Origin: Betaproteobacteria bacterium
Lineage (GTDB): Bacteria; Pseudomonadota; Gammaproteobacteria; Burkholderiales; SG8-41
Length of the DNA: 17,740 nucleotides
NCBI GenBank assembly: GCA_016177355.1
Contig: JACOVL010000070.1
Coordinates: 1-17,740 of the forward strand
Direction: 5' to 3'
Shown: one piece after another, positions 1 through 8,314 of the stretch
How positions within the stretch are numbered: position 1 is the first letter of the stretch
Layout: every line of letters starts with the position of its first letter
The notes under the pieces: model-generated
Databases searched by the model: none
Seen by the model: only the letters and a program-made list of their open reading frames with translations
Told to the model about the DNA's origin: nothing
Program-made: the position numbers and the translations under genes

Positions 1-1
1 C

Positions 2-262
<261 letters not shown>

Positions 263-263
263 G

Positions 264-2051
264 GTGTCAACTTACGCGGCACCGCTGAAGGACATGCGCT
301 TTGCGATCCAGGAGCTGGCCGGGCTCTCGGAAGTCTCGGCGCTGCCGGGCCACGGCGAGGTCAACGCCGAGCTGGTGGACGCGGTGCTGGGGGAGGCGGC
401 GAAGTTCGCGCAGGAGGTGCTCGACCCCCTCAACCGCGAGGGCGACCGGCAGGGCGTGAAGCTCGCCGACGGAAGAGTCACGGCGCCCAAGGGCTTCAAG
501 GAAGCCTACCGCGCTTTCATCGAGGCGGGCTGGAACGGCCTCGGCGGCGAGCCCGAGTACGGCGGGCAGGGCCTGCCGCACCTCGTCGCGACGCCGGTGC
601 AGGAGATCTGGAAGAGCGCCAACATGGCGCTCACCCTCGCTCCCATGCTCACTTCGGGCGTGCTCGAGGCGCTGAAGGCCCACGCCTCGCCGGAGCAGTT
701 GAAAACCTACGCCGGCAAGCTCACTTCGGGCGTATGGACTGGCACCATGAATCTCACCGAGCCGCAGGCGGGCTCGGACCTGTCGGCGGTGCGCACGCGC
801 GCGGTGCGCGAAGGCGATCGCTATCGCATCCAGGGCACCAAGATCTTCATCACCTGGGGCGAGCACGACCTGGCGGACAACATCGTGCACCTCGTGCTGG
901 CGCGCACGCCCGAGGCGCCGGAAGGCGTGAAAGGCATCTCACTCTTCATCGTGCCGAAGTTCGTCCCCAAGGCCGACGGTTCGCCGGGCGAGCGGAACGA
1001 CGTCAAGTGCGTCTCGATCGAGCACAAGCTCGGCATCCACGCGAGTCCGACCTGCGTGCTCGCGTACGGCGACGGCAAGGGCGCGATCGGCCACCTCGTC
1101 GGCGAGGAGAACCGCGGGCTCGAGTACATGTTCACCATGATGAACCACGCGCGGCTCTCCGTCGGCGTGGAGGGCGTGGCGGTCGGCGAGCGGGCCTACC
1201 AGCACGCGCTGGAGTACGCGAAGACCCGCGTGCAGGGCCGCGAGATCGGCCAGCGCGGCGGCGACCGCGTCACCATCATCCACCATCCCGACGTGCGCCG
1301 GATGCTGATGAGCATGCGGGCGCAAACGGAAGCGATGCGCGCGCTTGCTTATTTCGCGGCGGCGATGCTCGACAAGGCCAAGCGCCATCCCGACCCCGCG
1401 GAAAAGCGGCGCAGCCAGGGGCTCCTCGACCTGCTGACGCCGGTCGTGAAGGGCTGGTGCACGGAGCAGGGGGTGGAAGTCGCCTCCACCGGCATCCAGG
1501 TCCACGGCGGCATGGGCTTCGTCGAGGAGACCGGCGCGGCGCAGTACCTGAGGGACGCGCGCATCACCACCATCTACGAGGGCACCACCGGCATCCAGGC
1601 GAACGATCTCGTCGGCCGCAAGGTGGGCTTCGAGAAGGGCGCGACCGCGCTGGCGGTGATCGCGGAGATGCGCAAGCTGGATGCGTTCCTCGCGAAGCAC
1701 GAGGGGCTCGCGGCGATGCGCGCTAATCTCACGGAGGCGGTTGACGGGCTCGAAGCCGCGACGCGCTGGATCGTCGAGACGTTCCCGAAGGAGCCGAAGG
1801 CCGTGGCGGCGGTGTCGGTGCCCTATCTCAAGCTCTTCGGCACGGCCGCCGGCGGCTGGATGATGGCCCGCGCGGCGCTGGTCGCGCAGCAGCGGCTCCA
1901 GCAGCCGGGCGCGGATCAGGATTTTCTACGGGGCAAGCTCGCGACCGCGCGCTTCTACGCCGAACACGAATTGCCCAGGGCCATCCCGCTGGCGCGGGAA
2001 GTGACGCGCGGCGCAGCGAGCGTGCTCGCGGTCGACCCCGCCCGCTTCTAG
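264..2051 (+). CDS. Acyl-CoA dehydrogenase, long (about 600 aa) subfamily
   Basis: A 595-residue FAD-dependent acyl-CoA dehydrogenase that makes a trans-2-enoyl-CoA and reduces ETF. The start is GTG, supported by the family N-terminus (STYAAPLKDMRF) and by AAGGAG at 251-256, inside the end of etfA. The mid-domain flavin/substrate region TMNLTEPQAGSDLSAV is near residue 160. The catalytic base lies in TTIYEGTTGIQ, where Glu439 matches the position of Glu376 in medium-chain enzymes. About 120 residues follow as the extra C-terminal helical domain of the long subfamily, which includes the DmdC-type 3-methylmercaptopropionyl-CoA dehydrogenases. Substrate chain length cannot be read from sequence. 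The direct pairing with etfA says ETF is the electron acceptor. Confidence 0.93.
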   Translation: MSTYAAPLKDMRFAIQELAGLSEVSALPGHGEVNAELVDAVLGEAAKFAQEVLDPLNREGDRQGVKLADGRVTAPKGFKEAYRAFIEAGWNGLGGEPEYGGQGLPHLVATPVQEIWKSANMALTLAPMLTSGVLEALKAHASPEQLKTYAGKLTSGVWTGTMNLTEPQAGSDLSAVRTRAVREGDRYRIQGTKIFITWGEHDLADNIVHLVLARTPEAPEGVKGISLFIVPKFVPKADGSPGERNDVKCVSIEHKLGIHASPTCVLAYGDGKGAIGHLVGEENRGLEYMFTMMNHARLSVGVEGVAVGERAYQHALEYAKTRVQGREIGQRGGDRVTIIHHPDVRRMLMSMRAQTEAMRALAYFAAAMLDKAKRHPDPAEKRRSQGLLDLLTPVVKGWCTEQGVEVASTGIQVHGGMGFVEETGAAQYLRDARITTIYEGTTGIQANDLVGRKVGFEKGATALAVIAEMRKLDAFLAKHEGLAAMRANLTEAVDGLEAATRWIVETFPKEPKAVAAVSVPYLKLFGTAAGGWMMARAALVAQQRLQQPGADQDFLRGKLATARFYAEHELPRAIPLAREVTRGAASVLAVDPARF

Positions 2052-2098
2052 TCCGCCGCATCCGTATCCTGAATATCATTTAGAAACATGAGGTTAAA

Positions 2099-3793
2099 TT
2101 GACTTATCGCGCGCTGCGACTCGGACTTGCCGTCGGCCTGCTGGCGTTTCCATGCCAGGCGCTCGACGCCGCCGGCGATACCCTGTCCCCGGTCAACACC
2201 CTGCCGCGTTTCGCGCTGGTCATCGGCAACAGCCGTTACCAGGAAATGCCCCTCAGGAATCCCGGCAACGACGCAAACGCCATTGCCGGGCGGTTGAAGA
2301 ACATGGGCTTCACAGTGACCCTGCATCTGGACGCGGACCGGCGGCAGATGCTCGAGGCGATCCGGTCCTTCGGCGGCAGCCTCGCGCAGGCGAAAGGGGT
2401 CGGGCTCTTTTATTTCGCGGGGCACGGGGCGCAGCTCGCCTGGCGCAATTACCTGATACCGGTGGATGCCGCGATCAGCACGATCGACGAGATGCAGTCG
2501 CGGGCGGTGGACATGAACGCGCTGCTGGACGACCTGATCCGCGCCCGCAACCCGATGAACATCATCATCCTCGACGCCTGCCGCGACAACCCGTTCGGCT
2601 CGCAGGTCACGCTCGCGCAAAAAGGCCTGAGCCAGCTCGACGCCCCGGTCGGGACGCTGCTCGCCTATGCGACCGCGCCGGGCAACGTGGCGGCGGACGG
2701 CACGGGAGAGAACGGCCTCTACACCGAATACCTGCTGAAGGAAATCGAGGCGCGGGACGCCAAGATCGAGGACGTCTTCAAGCGGGTGAGGATGAACGTG
2801 CGGCGCCTGTCGAAGGGGCAGCAGGTTCCCTGGGAGAGCACCTCGCTCGAGCAGGATTTCTATTTCATCCCGCCGGCCGCGGCGAAGAAGCTCACGCCGG
2901 AAGAGCTCGAACGGCAGTTCGAGGAGGAGCTGGAGATCTGGACGCGAATCCGGGCCACCAGGGACACGGCGCCGCTCGAGGACTACCTGCGCCGCTTCCC
3001 CAGCGGCAAGTTCTCCGAGCTCGCCCAGTTCCGGCTCGACCGGCTGCTCGCGCAGCAGGACGAGAAGCCGGTGCAGCCCGGCCCGACTTCGGCGCTGCCG
3101 TCACCGTTCAGGCGGGTCGCCGCCGTCCACGCCGCCGAGTCCGCGCGCGCCGCCCCGCCCGGCTCGAACCCGTATACCAAGGGGACTGGAAAGGCCGATT
3201 GGGGTTACCGGGTCGGGGACAGCTACACCTACAGCCGGATGGACGCTTTTTCCAGGGTCGAAGCGAACCGGTTCAAGGAAAGAGTCACGAAAGTCACCGA
3301 TATCGAGGTCATTTACAACCGCGGCCGGAGAATCACGGATCTTCTGGGGAACGACGTCGTGGGCCGCAACGGCGCGGAATTCTCGCCGTCGCAGGTCTTT
3401 GTCCCCGAATACAGCATCGGCAAGAAGTGGACGACGCGGTTTCACGTGGTGCGCTCGGAGGAGAGGGGCAAGGGCATGAAAAAGGCGGGCCGGCCGCGGG
3501 AAGACGATATCGAGATCAGCTTCAGGGTCGTGGCGAAAGAGCCGATCACCGTGCCGGCCGGGACGTTCGACGCCTGGCGCGTGGAAGGGCACGGCTTCCT
3601 GGTCCGCGGCGGCACCACCCTGAGATACATCTACTGGATCGCCCCGGAGCGGGTGCGGCGGGTGCTCGCGATGGAAGTCACCGGCGCGGGCAAGGGCAGC
3701 AAATATAAAAGGGCCGACCGCTTCGAGCTGGTGGCCTACGTGCAGCAGTCAGGCGAGCAAGCCGCCAGGGTGGCCAGCGCTCGAATCCAGTGA
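2099..3793 (+). CDS. Exported caspase-like (peptidase C14) protein with C-terminal beta-rich domain
   Basis: A 564-residue protein with a signal-peptide-like N-terminus (hydrophobic stretch about residues 7-21), so it is probably exported to the periplasm. Residues 37-256 form a caspase/metacaspase-like p20 domain: it opens with FALVIGNSRY, the catalytic His109 lies in FYFAGHG and the catalytic Cys161 in LDACRDNPF, so the dyad is intact. Residues 278-318 resemble the short helical repeat that often follows such domains. Residues about 366-530 look like a DUF3108-type beta domain (GKKWTTRF, VPAGTFDAWRVEG, YWIAPE). The start is TTG, the only usable start in frame after a stop at 2081; GAGG lies 5 nt upstream. 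The substrate is unknown. It converges on the LOG gene with a 13-nt gap. Confidence 0.85.
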   Translation: MTYRALRLGLAVGLLAFPCQALDAAGDTLSPVNTLPRFALVIGNSRYQEMPLRNPGNDANAIAGRLKNMGFTVTLHLDADRRQMLEAIRSFGGSLAQAKGVGLFYFAGHGAQLAWRNYLIPVDAAISTIDEMQSRAVDMNALLDDLIRARNPMNIIILDACRDNPFGSQVTLAQKGLSQLDAPVGTLLAYATAPGNVAADGTGENGLYTEYLLKEIEARDAKIEDVFKRVRMNVRRLSKGQQVPWESTSLEQDFYFIPPAAAKKLTPEELERQFEEELEIWTRIRATRDTAPLEDYLRRFPSGKFSELAQFRLDRLLAQQDEKPVQPGPTSALPSPFRRVAAVHAAESARAAPPGSNPYTKGTGKADWGYRVGDSYTYSRMDAFSRVEANRFKERVTKVTDIEVIYNRGRRITDLLGNDVVGRNGAEFSPSQVFVPEYSIGKKWTTRFHVVRSEERGKGMKKAGRPREDDIEISFRVVAKEPITVPAGTFDAWRVEGHGFLVRGGTTLRYIYWIAPERVRRVLAMEVTGAGKGSKYKRADRFELVAYVQQSGEQAARVASARIQ

Positions 3794-3806
3794 TGGGTGA
3801 TGAGGG

Positions 3807-4619
3807 TCAGAGCGACGGCTCCGTCTTTTCCAGCCCCCGCTCGGTGAGGCTCCGCACGAGCCAGTCGTGGGCGTCGTCCACCGAGTCGGTGCGGTGCACC
3901 AGCTCCAGGTCGCGCGCGCTGATCGTGCCGTGGCGCGCGAGCGCGCCGAAGTCCACCACTTGCCGCCAGTACTCGGTGCCGAAGAGGACGATCGGCATCG
4001 GCTTCCTCATTTTCCGCGTCTGCGTGAGCGTCAGCAGCTCGAACAGCTCGTCGAGCGTGCCGAACCCGCCCGGGAACACGATCACCGCCTTGGCGAGATA
4101 GGCGAACCAGAACTTGCGCATGAAAAAGTAGTGGAAATGGAACGCGAGCTCGCGCGTGACGTACGGGTTCTCGAACTCCTCGCTCGGGATCGAGATGGTG
4201 AGGCCCACGTTCATGCCGCGGGCCTCGGCCGCGCCCCGGCTGGCCGCTTCCATGATGCCCGGGCCGCCGCCCGTGCACACCACGAAGCGCCGCTCCTGGG
4301 GGTCGAGCGCCTTGGACCACTGCGTGAGGCGGAAGGCGAGCGCGCGCGCGGCTTCGTAGTAGCCCGACATCACGAGCGCCATGCGCGCGCCCTCGAGGTC
4401 GCCGCCGCCGGCCTCGGCCTTGCGCAGCGCCGCCTCGGCCCGCTCGCGCGGGTGGATCCGCGCCGAGCCCATGAACACGATGGTGTCGTCCACCTTGTAA
4501 CGCTCGAACCGGGCCTTCGGCTCGAGATACTCCGCCAGGATGCGCAGCGCGCGGCCATCCCGGCTGTTGATAAACGCCTCGTTGCGATAGGCTTTAGGGG
4601 GCCGCCGGCGTCCGGTCAT
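3807..4619 (-). CDS. LOG-family (Rossmann fold) nucleotide phosphoribohydrolase-like protein
   Basis: A 270-residue member of the LOG/TIGR00730 family. Characterised members cleave nucleoside 5'-monophosphates to base plus ribose 5-phosphate (cytokinin activation in plants and some bacteria, purine/pyrimidine nucleotide turnover in others). The diagnostic motifs are present: TGGGPGIMEA at 116-125 and PGGFGTLDE at 183-191, the latter holding the family's catalytic Glu, and Arg169 precedes it in the conserved helix. There is no signal peptide, so it is cytosolic. It is longer than the about 190-residue minimal LOG because of an N-terminal extension of about 45 residues. It lies between two genes on the opposite strand and appears monocistronic. 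Base specificity is not readable. Confidence 0.88.
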   Translation of the reverse strand: MTGRRRPPKAYRNEAFINSRDGRALRILAEYLEPKARFERYKVDDTIVFMGSARIHPRERAEAALRKAEAGGGDLEGARMALVMSGYYEAARALAFRLTQWSKALDPQERRFVVCTGGGPGIMEAASRGAAEARGMNVGLTISIPSEEFENPYVTRELAFHFHYFFMRKFWFAYLAKAVIVFPGGFGTLDELFELLTLTQTRKMRKPMPIVLFGTEYWRQVVDFGALARHGTISARDLELVHRTDSVDDAHDWLVRSLTERGLEKTEPSL

Positions 4620-4663
4620 CGCGAATACCCGTTACCCATGAAGTAATATAGCAATACAAACCA

Positions 4664-4670
4664 GGGAGGT
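4664..4670 (+). promoter_or_regulatory. Strong ribosome binding site of the first Bug receptor gene
   Basis: GGGAGGT sits 4 nt before the ATG at 4675 and fixes that start. The 55-bp gap to the divergent LOG gene contains an AT-rich patch (about 4640-4660) that could hold a -10 element, but no convincing -35 is seen. Confidence 0.7.
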
Positions 4671-4674
4671 CACC

Positions 4675-5652
4675 ATGAAGGCATCGCACAGTATCGCAGC
4701 ACTGTCGCTCGCTCTCGCGCTGGCGGGCGCAACGGGCACGGCGCCCGCACAGGACCGCTGGCCTTCCAAATCGATACGCATGATCGTGCCGTTCACCGCG
4801 GGCTCGGCGAGCGACGTGCTGGGGCGCATCGTCGGCCAGCGGCTTGGCGAGATCCACGGCCAGCAGTGGGTCGTCGATAACCGGCCGGGCGCCGGCGGGC
4901 TGATCGGCAGCGAGCTCACGCGCCAGGCCGCGCCCGACGGCTACACGCTCGCCATGGTCGGGCAGCCGCACCTGTCGAACGCGCTGCTGCGCGAGGACAA
5001 GCCGTACGACCCGCTGCAGGACTTCACGGCGATCTCGCTGGTCGCCTCGACGCCCAACGTGATCGTGCTCGGCCGGGGAATCGGCGCGAAAACGATTCCG
5101 GAGCTGATCGCGCTCGCCAAGGCCAAACCCGGCGCGCTCAATTACGGCTCGGCCGGGGTGGGCAGCTCCTCGCATCTCGCCGGCGCGCTGTTCGTATCGA
5201 AGGCGCAGATCGACGTCGTGCATGTACCGTTCCGCATTGGACCCGACAGCCGCAGCGCGTTGATCGCCGGCACGATCCAGTTCTACGTTTATCCGTTGCC
5301 CGCGATCATGACGATGATCAAGGCCGGCACGTTGAGGGCGCTGGCGGTCGGCTCGCCGAAACGGGCCGAGGCGCTGCCGGAGGTGCCGACGAGCGCGGAA
5401 GCGGGCTTCGGCCAATACCGGTCGGAATCGTGGTTCGGCATCATCGCGCCGAAGGCGTTGCCCGCGCGGCTCGTCACCCGGATCAATGCCGATACCGTGA
5501 GCGTGCTGAAAGAGCCGGCCACGCGCGGGAAGATCGTGCAGCAGGGCGCGGTGCCCGGCGGCGGCCCGCCCGGGCATTTCGAGAAGATGCAGCGCGACGA
5601 ATACGCCGAGCTGGCCCAGTTGATCCGCCGGATCGGCATGAAGACGCAATGA
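4675..5652 (+). CDS. Bug/TctC-family tripartite tricarboxylate-type periplasmic binding receptor
   Basis: A 325-residue extracytoplasmic solute receptor of the Bug family. It begins with a typical Sec signal peptide (positive Lys, hydrophobic core, cleavage after about residue 25, ...APAQ). The mature part opens with RWPSKSIRMIVPFTAGSASD, the family hallmark with its ligand-contact loop. VVDNRPGAGGLIGSE and AAPDGYTL follow, then the central LNYGSAGVGSSSHLAG. Such receptors bind small carboxylates for TctAB transporters, but none is present here, as is common for the many orphan Bug proteins of Burkholderiales. It leads a same-strand run with a CoxG-like gene and a ThDP enzyme. The ligand is unknown. 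Confidence 0.93.
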   Translation: MKASHSIAALSLALALAGATGTAPAQDRWPSKSIRMIVPFTAGSASDVLGRIVGQRLGEIHGQQWVVDNRPGAGGLIGSELTRQAAPDGYTLAMVGQPHLSNALLREDKPYDPLQDFTAISLVASTPNVIVLGRGIGAKTIPELIALAKAKPGALNYGSAGVGSSSHLAGALFVSKAQIDVVHVPFRIGPDSRSALIAGTIQFYVYPLPAIMTMIKAGTLRALAVGSPKRAEALPEVPTSAEAGFGQYRSESWFGIIAPKALPARLVTRINADTVSVLKEPATRGKIVQQGAVPGGGPPGHFEKMQRDEYAELAQLIRRIGMKTQ

Positions 5653-5671
5653 CCGGCGCCGCCGCGCCGGT
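5652..5671 (+). repeat. Short GC-rich inverted repeat between Bug and CoxG-like genes
   Basis: ACCGGCG and CGCCGGT (7 bp arms, 6-nt spacer) lie in the 28-bp gap right after the receptor stop. There is no T-tract, so it is not an intrinsic terminator. It could stabilise the upstream transcript end within the operon. Confidence 0.45.
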
Positions 5672-5680
5672 GATTTCATC

Positions 5681-6142
5681 ATGATCGAGGTTAACGAGCG
5701 GATCGAGGTGCCTTCGACGCCGCAGATCGTATGGCACCTGCTGTCGGATCCGCGCGCCGTCGTCGACTGCGTGCCGGGCGCGGCGCTGGGGGATAAACTG
5801 GAGGACGGGTCGTTCGAGGCGACCCTGACCGTCAAGTTCGGGCCTGCCAGGGTGACCTTTCGCGCCAGGATCGCGCTCGAGCTGGATGCGGCGGCGATGA
5901 CCGGGCACGTCACCGCGAGAGGCAGGGACAACCAGGGCGGGACGCGGATCCGCGCCAAAATGACCTTCAAGGTCGTCGAGCAGGCGGAGCCGCCGGGCTC
6001 GGCGATCCCGATCGAGGCCCGGGTCGAGATTTCCGGCCGGCTCGCATCGCTGGTGGAGGGGGGAGCAGCATTGGTGGTCAAGCGCATGACGGGCGAATTC
6101 ACGGAGCGGCTCGCCACCCGTTGCGCCGCCGCTACAACTTAA
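5681..6142 (+). CDS. CoxG-like SRPBCC-family protein
   Basis: A 153-residue protein of the CoxG (carbon monoxide dehydrogenase subunit G)/SRPBCC family. It starts with the typical strand and helix MIEVNERIEVPSTPQIVWHL, then DPRAVVDCVPGA, then FEATLTVKFGPARVTFRA, the standard order of a START-like hydrophobic-cavity fold. CoxG proteins help mature or anchor molybdenum hydroxylases, but no coxLMS genes are in the window, so the role here is probably different: a small-molecule carrier or auxiliary factor for the neighbouring enzyme. It lies 28 nt after the receptor and 36 nt before the ThDP enzyme gene and is probably co-transcribed. The ATG at 5681 has only a weak GGTGA upstream. Confidence 0.85.
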   Translation: MIEVNERIEVPSTPQIVWHLLSDPRAVVDCVPGAALGDKLEDGSFEATLTVKFGPARVTFRARIALELDAAAMTGHVTARGRDNQGGTRIRAKMTFKVVEQAEPPGSAIPIEARVEISGRLASLVEGGAALVVKRMTGEFTERLATRCAAATT

Positions 6143-6178
6143 GCTATTGATATTAAAAGTATTAATGGGAGCGGTCAG

Positions 6179-7834
6179 ATGAAGGTGTACCAGAGGCTCG
6201 CCGGCAATTTCGTGGCGGAAGGCGTCACGCACGTTTTCGGCATCATGGGCGACGGCAACATGTACTGGATGCACGAGCTCGACCGGCTGGGCGGCGTCAA
6301 GATGCTCGAGGTTCGCCACGAGGGAGCCGGACTCGGGATGGCGGATGGCTGGGCGCGGGTGACGCGCGCGCCGGGGATTGCCACCGCAACCTGCGGTCCG
6401 GGCGTGACTCAACTCGCCACCGCGCTGGTAACCGCCGCCCGTGCCGGATCGCCGCTCGTCGCCTTCTGTGGCGAGCACCCGACGAATGACGACGAGTACA
6501 ACCAGCGCCTCGACCAGGCGCGATTCGCCGCCGGCTGCGAAAGCGGTTTCATACGCGTTAACACACCCGACGGCGCGGACGATGCCGTCCGGAAGGCGTT
6601 CTACCTCGCCAGGCTTGAATCCCGCCCGGTCATGTTGAGCGCGCCGATGGACGTTCAGCAGATGGCCTTCGACGACGGCGACGAGCCGTACCAGCCATCC
6701 TCCACGTTATTCTCGCCGCGGGCCGTCCAGCCGGATCCCGCCGCGCTCCAACAGGCGGCCGACATCATCGCCGGAGCCAGGAAGCCGGTGATCCTCGTCG
6801 GGCGGGGGGCGCAGTGGTCGGGCGCCGGCGAGGCCGTGCTCAAGCTCGGTGACCGCATCGGAGCGCTGATCGCCACCACGCTGATGGCGAAGACCTGGCT
6901 CTCCGAAGCCGAATATCACGTCGGCATCTCCGGCACTTACGGCACGCGGACGGCGATGCAGCTGTTCGAGGAAGCCGATTGCGTCATCGCCGTCGGCGCC
7001 AGCATGAACCGCTATACGACCGAACACGGCTACCTCTACCCCAACGCCCGCTACGTGCACCTGGATTCCAAGCCGCACCTCATGATGAGCGGTGGCCGGT
7101 CCGCCGATTGCTACCTGCAAACGGACGCGCGGGCCGGCGTGGAAGCCCTGGAAAGCCTGCTGGCCAGGCGATCGGTCAAGCTGACCGGCTACCGGACCCC
7201 CGAAGTCAAAAAGCGGCTCCCCTATCAATTCGAGGACCGCACGGAATTCCCGATCGAACCGGGCAGCGTGGACCCGCGCGAGATCTGCCTTGCCCTTGAC
7301 GAAATCGTGCCGGCGGATTTTGGCCTGTTTACGGGCAGCGGTGCGACCGCGGGCTTCTCGAACATTCTGTTCAGACGCCGGCGCCCCGTGGTGCTGGCCA
7401 GCCATTTTTTCGGCTGTATCGGGCAGATGTTGCCCGCCGCGATGGGGGGGGTCGCGGCCACGGGCAACAAGCCGGCACTACTCGTCGATGGCGATGCCAG
7501 CATCATGATGCACCTGGCGGAGTTCGAAACGATGGTCCGCTACGACATGCCGCTGCTGGTCGTCTGCATGAACAACCAGGCGCTGGGCTCGGAGTACTAC
7601 AAGCTGGACGCGCACAAGATGAAGGCCGAGCTCGCGACCATTCCCACGCCGGATCTGGGGGCCGTCGCCACGGCTTTCGGCGGGAGAGGCCGGCTCGTGC
7701 GCAGCATCGGCGAGCTGCGGGCCGCCGCCGGCGAGTGGGTCGCCAGGCCCGGCCCGATGATGCTCGACGTCCGGATCTCCCGCAGCGTGGTGACCCTGCC
7801 GTATCGCCGCATCCACTACGGCCGGGACGAATAA
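6179..7834 (+). CDS. Thiamine pyrophosphate-dependent enzyme (acetolactate synthase/decarboxylase superfamily)
   Basis: A 551-residue ThDP enzyme with the full three-domain layout. The N-terminal PYR domain carries the cofactor-activating glutamate Glu48 in VRHEGAG and a CGPGVTQL loop at 72-79. The central domain covers about 190-330 (VGRGAQWSGAG). The C-terminal PP domain has the Mg/ThDP motif DGD at 437-439, ending in NNQ at 465-467. Relatives include acetolactate synthase, benzoylformate decarboxylase and oxalyl-CoA decarboxylase. There is no partner small subunit nearby, so housekeeping IlvB is unlikely; a catabolic decarboxylase or carboligase acting on a 2-oxo acid is the more likely role. 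The start is supported by GGGAG 7 nt upstream. It is the last gene of the Bug-CoxG-ThDP run. Confidence 0.88.
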   Translation: MKVYQRLAGNFVAEGVTHVFGIMGDGNMYWMHELDRLGGVKMLEVRHEGAGLGMADGWARVTRAPGIATATCGPGVTQLATALVTAARAGSPLVAFCGEHPTNDDEYNQRLDQARFAAGCESGFIRVNTPDGADDAVRKAFYLARLESRPVMLSAPMDVQQMAFDDGDEPYQPSSTLFSPRAVQPDPAALQQAADIIAGARKPVILVGRGAQWSGAGEAVLKLGDRIGALIATTLMAKTWLSEAEYHVGISGTYGTRTAMQLFEEADCVIAVGASMNRYTTEHGYLYPNARYVHLDSKPHLMMSGGRSADCYLQTDARAGVEALESLLARRSVKLTGYRTPEVKKRLPYQFEDRTEFPIEPGSVDPREICLALDEIVPADFGLFTGSGATAGFSNILFRRRRPVVLASHFFGCIGQMLPAAMGGVAATGNKPALLVDGDASIMMHLAEFETMVRYDMPLLVVCMNNQALGSEYYKLDAHKMKAELATIPTPDLGAVATAFGGRGRLVRSIGELRAAAGEWVARPGPMMLDVRISRSVVTLPYRRIHYGRDE

Positions 7835-7841
7835 GACGGGT

Positions 7842-8300
7842 TCAGATCTTCCGCAACTGCTCCAGCAGCTCCTGGCTCTCGGGGATGGTGCCCGGCTCGT
7901 AGACCTTCGCGTAGCGGACGATTCCCTTTGCGTCGAGCACGTAGGCCGCGCGCTTGTCCATGCCGCGCTCCTCGTTGAAGATGCCCCAGGCCTTGCCGAC
8001 CGCGCCGTGCGGCCAGTAATCCGATAACAGGGGGAAGGGAACGCCGCCCAGCTTTTCGGCCCACCCCTTGAGGCTGGGCGCGGGGTCGGCGCTGATCTGC
8101 AGGATTTCCACCCCCAGCTTCTTGAATTCCTCGTAGTTCGCACGGAACCCGTTGACCTGGTTCGTTCACCCGCTGGTGAAGGCGAACGGCATGAACGCGA
8201 CCACGACGGGCTTGCCCTTGAAGCTGGCGAGCGTGACCTTCTGGTCGGTGTGCGAGGCGAGCGTGAAATCGGGCGCCGCTGCGCCTACTTTGACTTCCAT
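7842..8300 (-). CDS. Selenocysteine-containing peroxiredoxin (in-frame UGA = Sec45)
   Basis: A 152-residue peroxiredoxin read through one internal TGA at 8166-8168. It runs from ATG at 8300 (AGGAG 7 nt upstream) to TGA at 7842. The N-terminal half has VGAAAPDFTLASH and ends FMPFAFTSG; after the TGA the frame resumes with TNQVNGFRANYEEFKKLG. The TGA thus stands exactly at the peroxidatic cysteine of the PxxxTxxC motif, with Pro38, Thr42 and the catalytic Arg117 (DKRAAYVLD) all present. The rest (FPLLSDYWPHGAVGKAWG, EPGTIPES) is normal for the AhpE/BCP-like class. The protein has no cysteine at all, and the usual resolving position five residues on is Asn50, so it would be a 1-Sec enzyme recycled by an external thiol. 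It reduces hydroperoxides in the cytosol. It is the last gene of a three-gene run. A pseudogene is the alternative, but the rest of the protein is intact. Confidence 0.88.
8135..8149 (-). promoter_or_regulatory. Candidate bacterial SECIS element of the peroxiredoxin gene
   Basis: In the mRNA, nucleotides +17 to +31 after the UGA form a 5-bp stem (GGUUC with GAACU, ending in one G-U pair) closed by the 5-nt loop CGUGC. A G at the second loop position and an apical loop 21 nt after the UGA fit the bacterial SECIS pattern recognised by SelB. A competing hairpin closer to the UGA (GAACC with GGUUC, loop AGGUCAACG) shares the same 3' bases. Confidence 0.55.
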
Positions 8301-8314
8301 GCAGGTTCTCCTGG

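Noticed and set aside
734..1726. 330-residue plus-strand ORF inside the acyl-CoA dehydrogenase
   Set aside because: Arg/His/Gly-rich composition typical of an alternate-frame shadow in high-GC DNA; the other frame matches a known family throughout.
6141..6178. AT-rich TTGATA and TATTAA words upstream of the ThDP gene as a promoter
   Set aside because: The hexamers do not have a usable 16-18 bp spacing, and the 36-nt gap fits an operon.
8145..8163. Hairpin GAACC/GGUUC with AGGUCAACG loop as the peroxiredoxin SECIS
   Set aside because: Its loop starts only 7 nt after the UGA, closer than bacterial SECIS elements allow; kept only as a competitor of the chosen hairpin.
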